A stretch of 64,000 nucleotides of DNA, from assembly GCA_001599815.1 (NCBI GenBank), contig BCIA01000002.1, positions 6,545,626 through 6,609,625 on the forward strand, read 5' to 3'. Below the pieces are notes generated by a model, which had not been told where the DNA came from, made no database searches, and worked only from the letters and a program-made list of their open reading frames with translations. Position numbers and translations under genes: made by a program. This DNA comes from Furcasterigmium furcatum (taxonomy: Eukaryota > Ascomycota > Sordariomycetes > Glomerellales > Plectosphaerellaceae). Of the stretch, positions 32,134-43,873 are shown one piece after another. Every line of letters starts with the position of its first letter. Position 1 is the stretch's first letter.

Positions 32134-32650
32134 GGTTGGACTTTTACTGTTTGGTTGGCGTTTTGGTTTGGCGGCGTCTTGGATGTCTTTTTTGGTCTGA
32201 ATTTGTCTTGGATATGGAGTTGAGGCCCTGAAGCTCTTTTGCTTGATGCTTCAATATCTTGCAGGCGGTTTTCTTTGTTGCGCGGGTTGAATTCAGAGTT
32301 TGTTGACTTCGAATCCGGTGATATCGCGGGATGAGGCGCCATCGGTTTCTCCTCTTCCCCGTCGCCCGCGCTCGACCTGAAGCAACAAGTCGTTCAACTC
32401 AGTTATCCATCATCCGAACTAACATTGAGACGACCAATGTCTGCTCCAGGTACAGAATCACAACCTGTGAGGAGGCCGCGACCTGCGCCTTGACCTGGCA
32501 CTCCTGGCTATTCTTGACGGACGTCTCCTCGACCTGCCGCTCACCCCTGAACGAGCAGTAGATGTTGGAAAGGTACGGCCTAGGGCTAGGAGATCCGAGC
32601 ATAACAAGAGGTAGAAAATTGTCTGATCTGATCTGTCTCGTGTCTATCTA
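32134..32650. other. Intergenic region holding one copy of a dispersed repeat
   Basis: Starts right after the giant gene's stop. The first 160 bases are the repeat described at 32143-32293. The remainder up to the stop of the NACHT-WD40 gene shows nothing. Confidence 0.6.
32143..32293 (+). repeat. Dispersed repeat, copy 1
   Basis: About 150 bases match 53429-53580 in the same orientation, roughly 90 percent over the first 90 bases and weaker after. Shared landmarks are GGCGGCGTCTTGGATGTC and TCTTGGATATGGAGTTGAGG. No terminal repeats or coding capacity of its own were seen. It may be a degraded transposon end. Confidence 0.75.
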
Positions 32651-35600
32651 TCAATGAACCCCAGCCCCAGGCTGCCCGCTCTCGCCATCATTGAACGTCA
32701 GCATGATCAGTCGTCCCATGCGATCACCAAGCGCAAGGGTTGACCCGGAGACATCCATGGAAGTGTGCCGATATTCATGCGGAAGCCAGAGCCACCTCTT
32801 TGAATCTTTCGTGATCCAGGGCTCACTCCAGCCGAGACCCTCTCGTGACACATTTCCCTTCCAAGATTTATAAATTGTCAGAGCGCCGACATTGGTAGGA
32901 AGGCGAACAAAGGTCGTGCTGTCAGCGGCCCCATAAAATGCCCCCTCGAAGGAAATGCGGTTATCAACGTCTCCGTGAACGCTGAGAGTCTGCACACACG
33001 TACCACTGAGCACCTCCCAGATCTTGACGGTGCCGGCCCATGACAGCGTTGCGAGCCATACGCAGTCAGCCGTGAAGGCAACCGTAAAACCTTCCGTCGC
33101 GCCGCTTTCTATCGTCTTGATGCACACGCCTGTGGCGATATCCCAGACTAGTATTTCCCTCTCTCCCGTCCTTGATGCGAGCCACTCCCCGCCTGGTGAG
33201 AAGTTTAGTACATACTGGGAGCCCTTGGACTTTAACGTCTGTAAGCAAATGCCTGTCGCCACCTCCCAGATCGTCATAGTCGTGCTACGGACGGTGCTGG
33301 TGCTGCCGAAGTAATAGCGCGAGTTGATGGCAAGGTGCCGGCTGTCTGGCGAGAAGGTTACCCAACTGGTGACCCAGTCCGAGTCCTCCGGGTCGTCTAG
33401 GTTTTCTTTGACCGTGACCTTCAGCGTTTGTATAGATGCACCCGTCGCTACCTCCCAAATCTTCACCTCAAGGTAGCCATCGTTCCTCGCCCCGAATGCG
33501 ACGTATCGATTGTCGGTCGACAACTCTGTTAGATCGTTGTGCGGGTCGACGGGGTCGCTACCATTCAGCGTTTGCATACAAGCGCAGGCCGCCACATTCC
33601 AGATTTTGACGGTCCTGTCAATATTCGAACTCGTCACGAGACGCCGGCCTTCGTCCTGGAAGGTGACCGTATCCACGGAGCCGCAGTGGGTAAGGGGGGC
33701 GCTTTGTGTCTCCGCGGCTGTCGTTGCCACATCCCAAACCCGAATACTTCCGAGCGACCCTGAGGCAAGTCGCCGACCGTCCGGCAAAAACACCATTACA
33801 TCCATGGAACCGGAGTGACTATTGAAGGTTCGAATACAAGTGCCTCTCGACGTGTCCCAGATCCTGATTGTGTTGTCCCTGACGGGATAAGTGTGGCTAG
33901 AAGCAATCCGCTGACAGTCTGCAGAAAACGCCAACGACGTCGGATGGCCGGAGAAGTTGTCGAGCGTCCGTAAACACACGCCAGTCGCCACGTTCCAGAT
34001 CTTGATTGCCATGCTTGTTGCCGATGCGAGCTGCTCACCGTCCACCGAGAAGGCTAGCGACCAAATGCGGCCGTTGTGACTCTTGAGAGTTTGCGTGCAG
34101 GTGCCGGTCGATACGTCCCAAATTGTAATGAGTCCATCGTATCTGCCCCATGACAAGGCAACCCTCGGAATGTCTGCGAAGAAAATATCCATCCTCAGCC
34201 GGCCGTCATCGGCAAGGGTTTCGACATCGGCATGGGTCTCGACCCTAAATGTATGCACACACGTGCCTGTGACCACATTCCAGACCTTCAAGTCGCCATC
34301 ACGTGACCCTGATGCGAGCTGCTGGCCATCTGCAGAAAATGCCAGTGCAATGACACCACGACTGTGACCTTGAAGGGTATGAAGGCACGCGCCGCCCTCG
34401 GCCGTGTCCCAAAGGGTAACTTCACCGTCCGGCAACCCTGAAGCGATCCGCCTGCCGTCTGCTGAAAAGACAGCTGAACGGCCCCAATCGTTGGGGTGCA
34501 TCTGGAAGGTCTGGATGCATGCACCCGTGACCACATCCCAGAGCTGGACGGCACCTTTTGCCAGGCCCGACCTGAGCCTCTTGCCATCTGCGGAGAAGAC
34601 TACCGCCCGGACAGGTCCCTCGCCGCCCTCGAGCGTCTGTTCGCAGGCATCCCAATCAACTTCGGTGATGGGAAGTTTCTGCACCCAATGTGATGCTTCG
34701 TTCCCGAAAAGCTGCCTTACCAAGCTATTGGAAGGGCTAAAGACGAGAGCTGACATGTACAGCTGCAAGGGCGCATTCTCGACCACACCCCTGTAAGACA
34801 AGACGAACCTACGAGCGTCTCGTAAAAGTTCCGTGAGTTCTCGGTTGCCGGCCTTGTCCTCCAAAGAAAAAATATGTTAGACGGAATCCTGAAGCCCTGG
34901 ATCATATCAGACATACCATGAAGGCCTCCAGACGTCTGACCGCCAAAACCGCCGGCGACATGCTCCGGAGCAGGCTGAGGGACTCCAGCCAGTAAAGGAA
35001 TTTTCCTCTGAGGAAATCGAGGACAAACTTCGCTGTCTGGTCGTCGGCTTGATTTGAGTCGCGGAGATGGTCGACCCAGTGGGTGCAGGCGTAGCCCACG
35101 GGGGCCAGCGGATCCGGGTCCGGTGGAGAGACGTCGTCGATGAGGAACCCGGGTTCTTGCAGGTCGTAGATATCGCGCCTGAGCGTGCCGGACAAAACAT
35201 CGAGGCAGCGCTGGAAAATGGCGTGGTGCTGGTGGGCGATGCCGAGGGGCATGACTTCATCCGATGCCTTATCCCGCAGGAAATCCTTTGCCGACTGATG
35301 CACGAAGTAAACAACACCCTTCCGAAGACTCAGAAAGGACCCGCAGGATCCGATAATATCCTCTAAAGACTCAAGGTCGTCCTCAAATGTGGCCAACGCT
35401 TCGCTGAGCCTCGCCAGCTCTTGTAACAGGAGGGGGCGGTGCACGACCGAGACGAGACCTAAAATTTGCCTGCACAAGTCGGCATCCCGTGAATCGCAGA
35501 TATACTCCATCATACGTCGGTATAGAGGACCAAGGCCCGCTGGGAAGGTCTTCAGCGTGGCAAGGATGTGTCGCTTCCGGACCGTCGGGCTGGCGAGCTC

Positions 35601-37457
35601 GGCGTACACGAGGGCTACCCAGAGGAAAGTGTCGTCTGAATTATGGGCGAAGTGCTGGTAAATGGTGTCTCGGGTTTTCTGGTCGTAGCTCTTAAGCTGC
35701 GCCAGTTGGTCGACTTTATATCGTGTATAGGCTCGGACGGCGTTGGCGATCAGATCTTCGTTGAGCTCGAGACGGAGCGTGACCTGAGAGGCGGTACCTA
35801 GCTTCTCCTCAATTTCCGGCCAGTTGCGACTCGAGACAATCCATTGAGCACGGGAGCGTACCGATGCTTGGGTGATAAAGTCGAGAAGCTGCGGTCGGTC
35901 GGCGGCGCCGCACTCGTCGAGCGCATCGATGAGCAGGACAGTGCCGTCTGGCATGGTATCGCCATCGAGCATAGCGGTGAGGATATTGACCATGGCCTGC
36001 CAGGCATTTGTGCCCTCGAACCGCTTCTTTCCGCCACCCTCGTTGTATTCCTTGCGAACGTGTGATAGAATTGGAGGGTGTTGGCGGGCGAGGCTGTAGA
36101 TTAGACCGCGCAGCACAGCGGTTGCATTGTTCAGTCTTTGGTCGGTGGCCTGGCAGAAGAAATAGGATAGTTGGAGTGCAGGGTCCTTGTCCAACTCGTC
36201 GATGATCCCGCAGAGCAGCATGGTCTTGCCCTTGCCCGGGTCACCCCTGATCCAGAGGAGCCGGCTCTGAGGATCGTTGCGCCATTGCAAGAAGTCTTTG
36301 TGTTCGAGGACCCAGGCAAAGGAGTCTCGGAGGAGCCCGCCCTTTGTGTCCTGGATGCGCTCCTTATCGTGACGAGGGTCTGTCTCGAATAGGTCGTCCA
36401 GGCATGCCTTGTCCTCCTCACTGAGAGTTGCCTGCTCCTGACGCTTGGTCTGATCTTGGATCGCAGCTATGATGTCTTGAAGCTGAGTCCGTGCGTGTTG
36501 CGAGTTGAATACCCCCGAGTCGCTTTGAAGGACGGCCTCGGCTTTCTTGATTTCATCCAGCTGGCCGGCCCAGTCGTCGAGCTTGATGACGTCTCGGAAG
36601 AAGACACCGAACCGGTTCCTGTGGTAGAGGCACACACTTTTGATCTGGTAGAGAAGAAGCTTCTCGTACAGCTCGGTGACACGCCGCTCAAGGTGAGAGC
36701 GCAGGTCTTCGAACTGCTGGCTCCCTTTCTCGAGGAGGAGGTCGACCAGGTTCCAATACCACTCCATCCGCGATACGACGTAGTCCAGACCCTCGCGGTT
36801 GATGCCTGGTTCTGTGAGTGGGTTCACGAGGACCTCGAGCGCGAACGAAACACCAACCCAAGCGACGGCGGCTGCGGGGGCCGCGTGAACGGCAGCGCCC
36901 ACCAAGTCTTTGAACATTTTCGCCGTTTGAATCCCGGTGCAGATGTTCTGCTTGACGGCGGCTTCCTTGGCCGTCTTGTCCAGCCCAACCTGGACAAGGC
37001 GCTCCATCTGGTGCCGTCGTTGGTCCGGGGTAGAACCGATGATGTTCGAGTGGGGCGTGGGGTGGTGGTCGTCGTCTTTCTGGAGCTCGGCAGACAGAAG
37101 CTTTTCGTACGCCTCAACCATCTGACGCTCATCGGCTTTGAGCCCGTCGTACGCCTGATTCCAGAGCCGCTCTCGGAGCCTTGCCGGCGAGTCGGACTTG
37201 GCATCGCTGTCAGGGTTCGGGATGGGATCATGGCCCTGATTTTCAACTCCGGTGTCGGCTCCGGGCCCGTCGCATGCGCTGCCCTGGTCCCCGGCCTGCC
37301 CCTGAGATCCTGATGAGGACGCTTCGAGAACGACAGCAGGCTGCCGAAGTTCGAATGAGACGCGGTCAGGGTAGGGGGAGGCTGGTCGAGGAGGGGACGC
37401 AGGTCGTGGGCCGCCGCCCTTGATCTTCTCCTTCAACTTCTTTCTGAAAGACCTCAT
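32651..37457 (-). CDS. NACHT-WD40 STAND protein with NWD-type N-terminal domain (NOD-like receptor)
   Basis: Two exons, 34917-37457 and 32651-34858, with a 58-base intron (GTATGT, TCTAAC, GGAG; phase 0), give 1582 residues. The order is: a basic, Pro/Ser-rich start MRSFRKKLKEKIKGGG; an NWD/NACHT-associated N-terminal helical domain (about 90-350); NACHT NTPase with P-loop GDPGKGKT near residue 404 and Walker B LLIDALDEC near 506; a winged-helix-like linker; then about a dozen WD repeats (about 930-1500) with GHS/SGS...VWD signatures. Such STAND proteins work as non-self sensors in fungi and some control heterokaryon incompatibility. The WD repeats are diverged from each other, unlike the near-identical, fast-evolving repeats of HET-E/HET-D. 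The ATG at 37457 fits homologues; an upstream GTG does not. Confidence 0.9.
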
Positions 37458-38263
37458 GATATCTGCCGTTAGACGACGATTCCTTGAGATGGCGGGACAC
37501 ACGCGGGGTCTGAACACCGGGCATCCAAGTTTGTGTCGAGAGCCTCAGCAGGCGGGGTCGTGAGGAAGTTGATGCAGGGGTGAGGCCTCGCTTGGCTCTC
37601 GCCTGCCAATCGACATCATTCCCACCCGCCTCAGTCAGCACCTATCGGGAACCACCTCATGCATGGATGGATGGCAGAGAATACACCAAGCTGACCAAAG
37701 TCACCTGTTGGGTCGTGTCGCAGTGCGCCCACTCCGGTCCACTACCTCACGTGGGCCAACCGATCCAGAGATGCACAATTCCCCCGTGCCCCGGCTGGAG
37801 AAGAATCCACTCATGGCCACTATGAAGAGGTGCAGGACGCTACTGATAAGCAGAAGGCTCACAACCTACGGTGTAGCACGGTCCACCCGCTGCAATGATT
37901 AGATTCGACTTAAATAGGAAGTTCTTAGCCCCAGCAATCCGCCACGAAGAGTTCCCCATAAGCCCACTGTGGGGGTCGAACTGATTAGAGGTTACCTTAA
38001 AAGGCAAGTTACCAGCCCGATATCGTGCCAGCAGGCAGGGACTTTTGGTACTTGTCACCGAGCTTGTCGACCAGGTTTGCGCATCACAAGACGGGTATAG
38101 ATGCCGACGACTTGTCGGATAGTTCGACGACGTGGTCACGGCGGTCTCGGCGCAGCGCCGCGGCCATGACGAGGAGCGTATATAGGATATGTCGATCTGA
38201 TTCTCCACATTCCTCTATTAAGTTCGTGGGCTAGCCTCACCGTCGTTCACTCAGCATCGGAAT
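37458..38263. other. Intergenic region, nothing seen except a TATA-like element
   Basis: Divergent interval between the NACHT-WD40 gene and the carboxypeptidase relic. A TATATAGG-like element near 38179-38187 lies about 80 bases before the relic's ATG and may be its old core promoter. Confidence 0.4.
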
Positions 38264-39010
38264 ATGATGTCGTTGAAGACCGCCTTCATTTGCGCCGCGC
38301 TTCTTCTCGGACCTGCCGCCGGGCAGCGCCAGTATGGCCACAACCGCCGTGAGACCATCCGGGACAACGAGGTCGTGACTAAGTACTTTACCGACACCGA
38401 CATTGAGTTGCTATCTCCTGCCTTTGCCTACCCGGAGACGGTTCCCGTGGAGTTCCATGAGTGACTCTTGAGCCCATCCAACGACACGGTGCTCGGTATG
38501 TCATGTTACGCTCCATTTTGAGTGCTGAACCAGAGGCTAACATGTCCTCAAGCCGAGTTTGCGTAGTCGCTCGCGGAGAAGAACCCATGGATGTCGTTCC
38601 GGCGCTTCTGCTTCACTTCGGAAGAAGGCAGGAGAATCCCTTACCTTCGCCTCTCATCCGGCGACGACAATGCTAAGAAGGTCCGTGTCTGGGTTCAAGG
38701 CGCAGCGCATGGCGATAAGCCCGGTGGCGACCAAGCCGTGCTCGCCCTCCTAGGAGCCTTAGACGCCAACCAGACGCTGGCGGAGTTGCTTCTCTAGCGC
38801 CATAATATCCTTGTCGCCCCCTGCTATAATCTTAACGGCGTCTCTCATATATAAGATACCTTCGCGATAAACCTCGACGCTAACCGCGACTATAAAAAGC
38901 TTACTAGCGACTATACTTACGGCTTTAAGCACTAAATTAAAAGGTTTATACCTTACTAGACGGCTTATAAGCGACGCCACCGCTATAGCTAACATAGAAC
39001 AAGTAGAATC
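38264..39010 (+). pseudogene. Broken M14 zinc carboxypeptidase (secreted), RIP-like decay
   Basis: Starts with an intact ATG and signal peptide (to about GPAAGQ), followed by the mature start with IELLSPAFAYPETVP. Two in-frame stops follow: TGA at 38462 and a TAG near 38561, either side of a plausible intron (GTATGT about 38499, GCTAAC, TCAAG). The frame resumes with WMSFRRF, YLRLSSGD and VWVQGAAHGDKPGGDQAVL, the zinc-ligand region, where the usual H-x-x-E reads HGDK. After a stop at 38795 the sequence still decodes as family text (LVAPCYNLNGV, LDANRDY) but with many TAA/TAG codons in a TpA-rich stretch. The gene is dead; only the first 66 codons are open. Confidence 0.8.
38795..39000 (+). 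other. TpA-rich tract with signature of repeat-induced point mutation
   Basis: Within the carboxypeptidase relic, TpA is frequent and CpA/TpG are scarce by eye, and family codons are changed by C-to-T or G-to-A. This is the pattern of RIP, a fungal genome defence acting on duplicated DNA. Flanking sequence does not share the bias. Confidence 0.5.
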
Positions 39011-39681
39011 GAGGTCGCGGGAAGGTCGGGCCGATGGGCAAACTGATCGTCGCAGAAAAGGCAGTCGAGACTCTTTCGCCACACAGTCGCAGCTCAGGTG
39101 TCATCATCTCGTTAGGCGTTACCGAGATCACTAATAGCTCTGCGCATATTGGGGCGCTGTCAGGGCCTCATTTCTCGAGCATCTTGGCGGCCCGTTTCGG
39201 CATTCGTTAGCAGAACACGCGGAACCAAAGCGAGGCGCAGTTCACCTGGGACCCAAATGGCTGCGGAACTGCGCTTAAACAGTCATCACGGTGTTGCTGT
39301 GCGCGGGAATCGCTCTTCTGCTGGCCGTTTTAGGAAAATATGCCAATACCGAAACGGTAATCTGGCCGGATTCGATCAGAGATGTGTCCAGGCCGCAACA
39401 TCACAGGGGTCAAGAGACCCTGGCAGCAGGTCACTGTGGCCCTCTCCCATGTCTATTCAGGCGTCAGGGAGATTCGAATAGGCTCTGGACTTTAGCGAGA
39501 TGATGTTACGATGTTCCGTTGATAGGTGGTTGCAACAGCATAAATATGAATGTGTGCTCTGTCGTTTCCTGATTTCCCTTTTGTTTAAGCCTCCAGCATC
39601 TCAGCATATCTCAATCCTTCTAGGAAGGCCGAATCGTTCCACTCACTCGGAAACTCTCAAAAGTTTTTATTCTTTGTTAAT
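39011..39681. other. Intergenic region, nothing seen
   Basis: Only short overlapping frames. It may contain further eroded 3' sequence of the carboxypeptidase relic and the promoter of the secreted protein gene; an AT-rich CATAAATATG near 39539 is a weak TATA candidate. Confidence 0.4.
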
Positions 39682-40492
39682 ATGCTTCTGAATACCCTCA
39701 TCTCTGCCGTCGTGGCTGCGGCTGTCTCCCACGCCTCGCCAATTGAGTCTGGCATGGAAGGAGTCCACGACGTTCAAGTCTTCCGACGTGACGCCCCCCT
39801 CAGCTCGAGAGACCTGCAGCTGGCAGAGATGCACTCTGTCGACGTCAACGAGAGTACGTATAACGAAGTTGTCATACACCCCCAAAGAAATAGACTGACA
39901 GTTACTTTTGAATGAAGTGTACAAACACACGGTTTACAAGCGCCATGACGGGGATGATATCACCATCTGGGTCCACAACAGTTTTGTGGAAGATACTGAC
40001 GTCGGCATCAGCGAGGCCCCTGATAAGCGAGCCCTCAAGAGTCAGTATCACTACAGCAGTGACTCAAACGGCAAGATGTGCAGTAATTATCACGACTGGG
40101 CGGGCGATACCGGTACCTGGTCTCCCACCACTGGTGGCCCCAACGAGATGATCCAGTGGGCGAAGAGTCGGAAGGGTGTATGGTCCTTCACTGTGCTCCC
40201 GGCGTCGGACCTCCGAAGGTACCATAATCTCGTCGTCGCTGGCAGCAACGGCGGCGCCAACGCTCGTCTCGAAGCCAAGAGAACACATGGCGACCTTTAC
40301 GGCTGGATTGGGACTTATGATGTGGCGGAAGTCGTGCGCGGGGCCGTGAATAGGTTCCAGAAGAAGATCAACGGAAAGTGGATGGTCGGCGCTAGTGGCA
40401 AGATGGACTGCACGGCTCTTCCGCCTCAGGGCCTGTTCGATGCTCGGCAAAGGATGTCCTGGCAGCTGAAGAGATACGACAGCCACGTCTGA
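39682..40492 (+). CDS. Small secreted protein, Ecp2/Hce2-like architecture (effector candidate)
   Basis: Two exons, 39682-39853 and 39918-40492 (64-base intron with GTACGT, CTGACA, GAAG), give 248 residues. A signal peptide ends near HASP (about 19). A pro-region-like stretch follows and then a domain with the spaced elements SPTTGG, a W-x-F strand, a long helix VAEVVRGAVNRF and VGASGKMDC. These match in order, not in close sequence, the Hce2 domain named after the Cladosporium fulvum Ecp2 effector. Only two cysteines are visible in the domain, fewer than in typical Hce2 proteins, so the assignment is tentative. It lies between two pseudogenes in an eroded segment, a common setting for effector genes. 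Confidence 0.6.
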
Positions 40493-41688
40493 AGGGAATC
40501 TGAGCCTGGGGATGAATATGGCACCGCTGACCTTACATGGCTAGACACTCATAGCGAAGCGGTGGCGGGCAGCCATGTTCGGATGCGGAGAGACGCCGCC
40601 TGGTTAGCCACAATGTGAAGCATCTCAACATGTGGAGATCTTTAGAAGTAACTGCCCAGCTGAAAGCTTAGAAATTAAGCACCCATTTCGTCCCAAAGAT
40701 GAACTGAGCCATCAGTGCCCGTAGATGCCGGGGGGGCGGCCTTTCCCGGCGATACACCAATCATCGCTTGAAGAGGTTGGCGGGGGCAAGGCGAGCCATG
40801 TGCAGCCCGAATGCTCTATTTCAAAATCTGATCATGAAACGCGCCAGGGCCAAATTACGCCTGAATGAACACCCTGTTACATGGGCAAGGATGGGCGGCT
40901 GTGGATTGGGCGGTCGTGGGCTCTTGAGAACGACTCAGGAAACACGGGGAGGGGGCTTCTGCCCGGCCTCGCGATAAGCATTGCTGGTTTCTCAGACTTA
41001 AATGCCTATGATCCGGATGTTGATTCGTATTCATGGAGGAGGCTATTGATCTATCCCGTCTGTCTCTTTTTAAGGACAAGTGAGTTTGACCTGATTCTTG
41101 TGCTGCGGGTCTGCTGCCGACATGCCGAGGCCCTTGTTTCTGCCAGGAGGCCTGAGGCACTCCGCAAGAGTTGTCCAATCAGAGTAAGAAACAGTTTCAA
41201 ACAAGAAGTGTCGACCTTTGAGAGCCTGGTGGATCCATACATAAATGGCAGCGTCAGCATCAGCTTACTCGGCCCGCTGATGTGCACCTAATTCCGCGGG
41301 TTGTGCCGCATTCGGAGCTTTTACATCAGACGCACAGTTATGCGTGATCCACTCTGAGAGCATCGTTCGTCCTCTGCGGGATAGACTTGATTCTACTCGC
41401 TACTTAACTTCTCCACTACTCTGTGGTCTGGTCGGTGTCTCCGTCTTGAACTCTACTCTCGCTCGGGACTTTTGTCGGCCTGTTTTATTCCCCAGCTTCG
41501 CCTCGATGTTAATTGCGTGACTACGTCCACAACAGACGTGGGGCGAACGGCCGCATGAGGAGTATATAAAGACGTTTCCCTACGGAGGAAGCGAAAGCAG
41601 CCTATCAATGCTGATAACGTCATAACTCATCATTACTCTCCGGAAACACACTTGATATTTGGGCTCTTTGACGCACAGACAAAACGAA
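40493..41688. other. Long intergenic region upstream of the GMC gene
   Basis: About 1.2 kb without a supported gene. Open frames at 40881-41291 and elsewhere give no family signal. The only notable site is the TATA box at 41563. Confidence 0.5.
41563..41570 (+). promoter_or_regulatory. TATA box of the GMC oxidoreductase gene
   Basis: TATATAAA lies 126 bases before the ATG, with a pyrimidine/CA-rich leader between. Position and match to consensus are good. Confidence 0.6.
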
Positions 41689-43873
41689 ATGGTTCTGAAG
41701 AAACTTCCGTCCGATTTGAAGGAGGTCGATGTGATCATCGTGGGTGGTATGTGAAGACTCTAGCTTTTTCTGCTCCTTCGACAGTGTGTCACTAACCGGC
41801 TCTATGAAGGTGGTACGGCAGCCTCTGTCATCGCCGCCAGGCTCTCCGATGCCGACTCGGCGTTTTCAATCCTGGTGATAGAGCGCGGGCCAGACAACTT
41901 CAACGTCCCGACCATCGTCCATCCCGCCTTATTCAGGGCGAATTTTGACCCCAAGCAGGGCACTATGCTCTACTACGTCAGTGAAAAGGGGGAGGAGGTC
42001 AACAACCGAAATATTGTCATCGGCACAGGTGGCACGCTGGGAGGCGGCTCTTCCATCAACGCCCTTATCTACGCACGTGCCCAGGGGGTTGATTTCGACA
42101 GCTGGGCCACCGAAGGTTGGACTGCCAACGATCTCGTCCCTTTTCTAAAGTAGGTCAGTCGACTTTTTCAGCATCTTACTATTCTCTCACTATTCATTCT
42201 ATCCTTGCCCATTTGACGCTTCGCGCGTGCCTCACGCCCGCTGACTATAGTTGTGCGTGTTAGATGGAGACGTACTACGTTTCTGAAAAGGGAGAGACCC
42301 ACGGAGGTGAGGGCCCAGCCGCCGTCTCCGAGGGGACATACACAAGCGGTACCCTTCGTGAAGATTTCTGCTCCGCCGCAAGTCAGCTCGGCTACTCCAC
42401 GGTGGACGACGTCCAAGACCTTAAGTCCGGTAACGCTGTGTCCCCGGCGTACCGGTTCGTGTCTCCGACGACCGGCAGGAGACAGGACGCAGCTCATGTA
42501 TATCTTCACCCTCGGATTCAAAGCAACCCTCGGAACGGCGGCAACTCTGGAGGCAGCAGCAACTTCCACGTCCTCGTCGAGTCTCGTGTCACCCGCATCC
42601 TGTTCGACGAAGAAAAGCGCGCATCGGGCGTGGAGTTTCTGAACAGCGGCGAGGCGCACACTGTCAAGGCCAGGAAACTCGTTGTCATCTCGGCTGGCGC
42701 TCTCGGCACCCCTCAGATCCTTGAGAGGTCGGGCGTCGGCAATCCTCAGGTCCTGAGCAGGGCTGGTGTCCCTGTCGTCGAGCCCCTTGAGGGCGTCGGC
42801 CACCAGTACCAGGACCACCAGATGGCCGTTGTCGTCTACAACTCCACCCTTGATAAAACGATCGACACCATCGTCAACGGTCTGATGGATGTCCCAGGGC
42901 TGGTCGAGAGCGACGCGGGTATCCTCAGCTGGAACGGCGTCGATGGCTAGGCCAAGTTAAGGCCGACGGAGTCGGACGTGGAGGGTTTCGAGCCTGGTCT
43001 CCGGGCAGCGTGGGATCGTGACTTTGCGCATACCCCGGGAAAACCCCTTGCGGTCGTACTGCCAATGTCAGGGTAAGAAAGCTCTCTCCTTTTCGCACAA
43101 AGTGAAGACTCGGACAAAGTGGTTGCTTGAGCGGCCTGGCCACTAGAAACTACCAGCTGACATGTATTCACAACAGCACTCTGGGTCCTGACCCCTGTTT
43201 GTACCCGACGACCAGTCAGTACATGTCTTTGGCCGTTTACAACGCCTATCCCTATTCCAAGGGCTCTGTGGTATGCTGCATATTCTCCCGTCTTCGAATT
43301 TAGTTCCCCTCCCCCGAGGAAGCCTCGCAGCTCGAGCGGACTGGACTAACACGCGTATCTCAGCACATCACTGGAGCGGGGTTGGATGACCCGTTGGACT
43401 TCAAGAGTGGGTACCTTAGCGACCCTGAAGGTGCCGATCTCCAGATCCTGGTCTGGGGTTACAAAAAGCAGCGCGAGCTTGCACGCAGGATGAGCGTCCG
43501 GCGCGAACAGGTCAGCCCCAGGCCGGCGTACGAGGACAACTCTGCCGCTGCGGATGACGTCGCCATGGGCCCTGGAGCGGCCGAAAAAGGAGACGTCGAC
43601 TACTCGCCGGCCGATAACAAGGCCATCGAGCAATGGGTCAGGGACAACGTTGGGACGGCGTTCCACCCCATGGCGACATGCCCGATGGCCCCCAGGGAGA
43701 AGATGGGCGTTGTGGACGCGACCCTTGGCGTGTACGGCATCAAGGGCCTGAAGATAGCGGACCTGAGTATCCCGCCGTTGAACGTGTCCGGGAACACGAT
43801 GAGTACTGCCCTGCTCGTGGGCAAAAAGGCAGCGGATATCTTCATCAAAGAACTCGGCTTGGGGAAGTCATGA
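41689..43873 (+). pseudogene. GMC-family FAD oxidoreductase gene with disabling changes
   Basis: Conceptual exons are 41689-41746, 41810-42149, 42264-43072, 43177-43270 and 43364-43873. The first two give the ADP-binding fold VIIVGGGTAASVIAARL and the family stretch GGTLGGGSSINALIYARAQ. The last carries the active-site segment TAFHPMATCPM and NVSGNTMSTALL. Two lesions are seen. The exon 2/3 junction is off by one base: the donor CTAAAGTAGGT leaves phase 2 while exon 3 (ATGGAGACGTACTAC) needs phase 0. An in-frame TAG lies at 42948-42950, where homologues continue (GVDG then AKLRPTE). Homologues oxidise alcohols such as choline, methanol or aryl alcohols. The TATA box and most exons are intact, so the damage is recent, or the base calls deserve a check. 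Confidence 0.75.

Noticed and set aside
36456..37313. Plus-strand open frame of 285 codons
   Set aside because: Lies opposite the NACHT-WD40 gene, whose P-loop and domain order are unambiguous.
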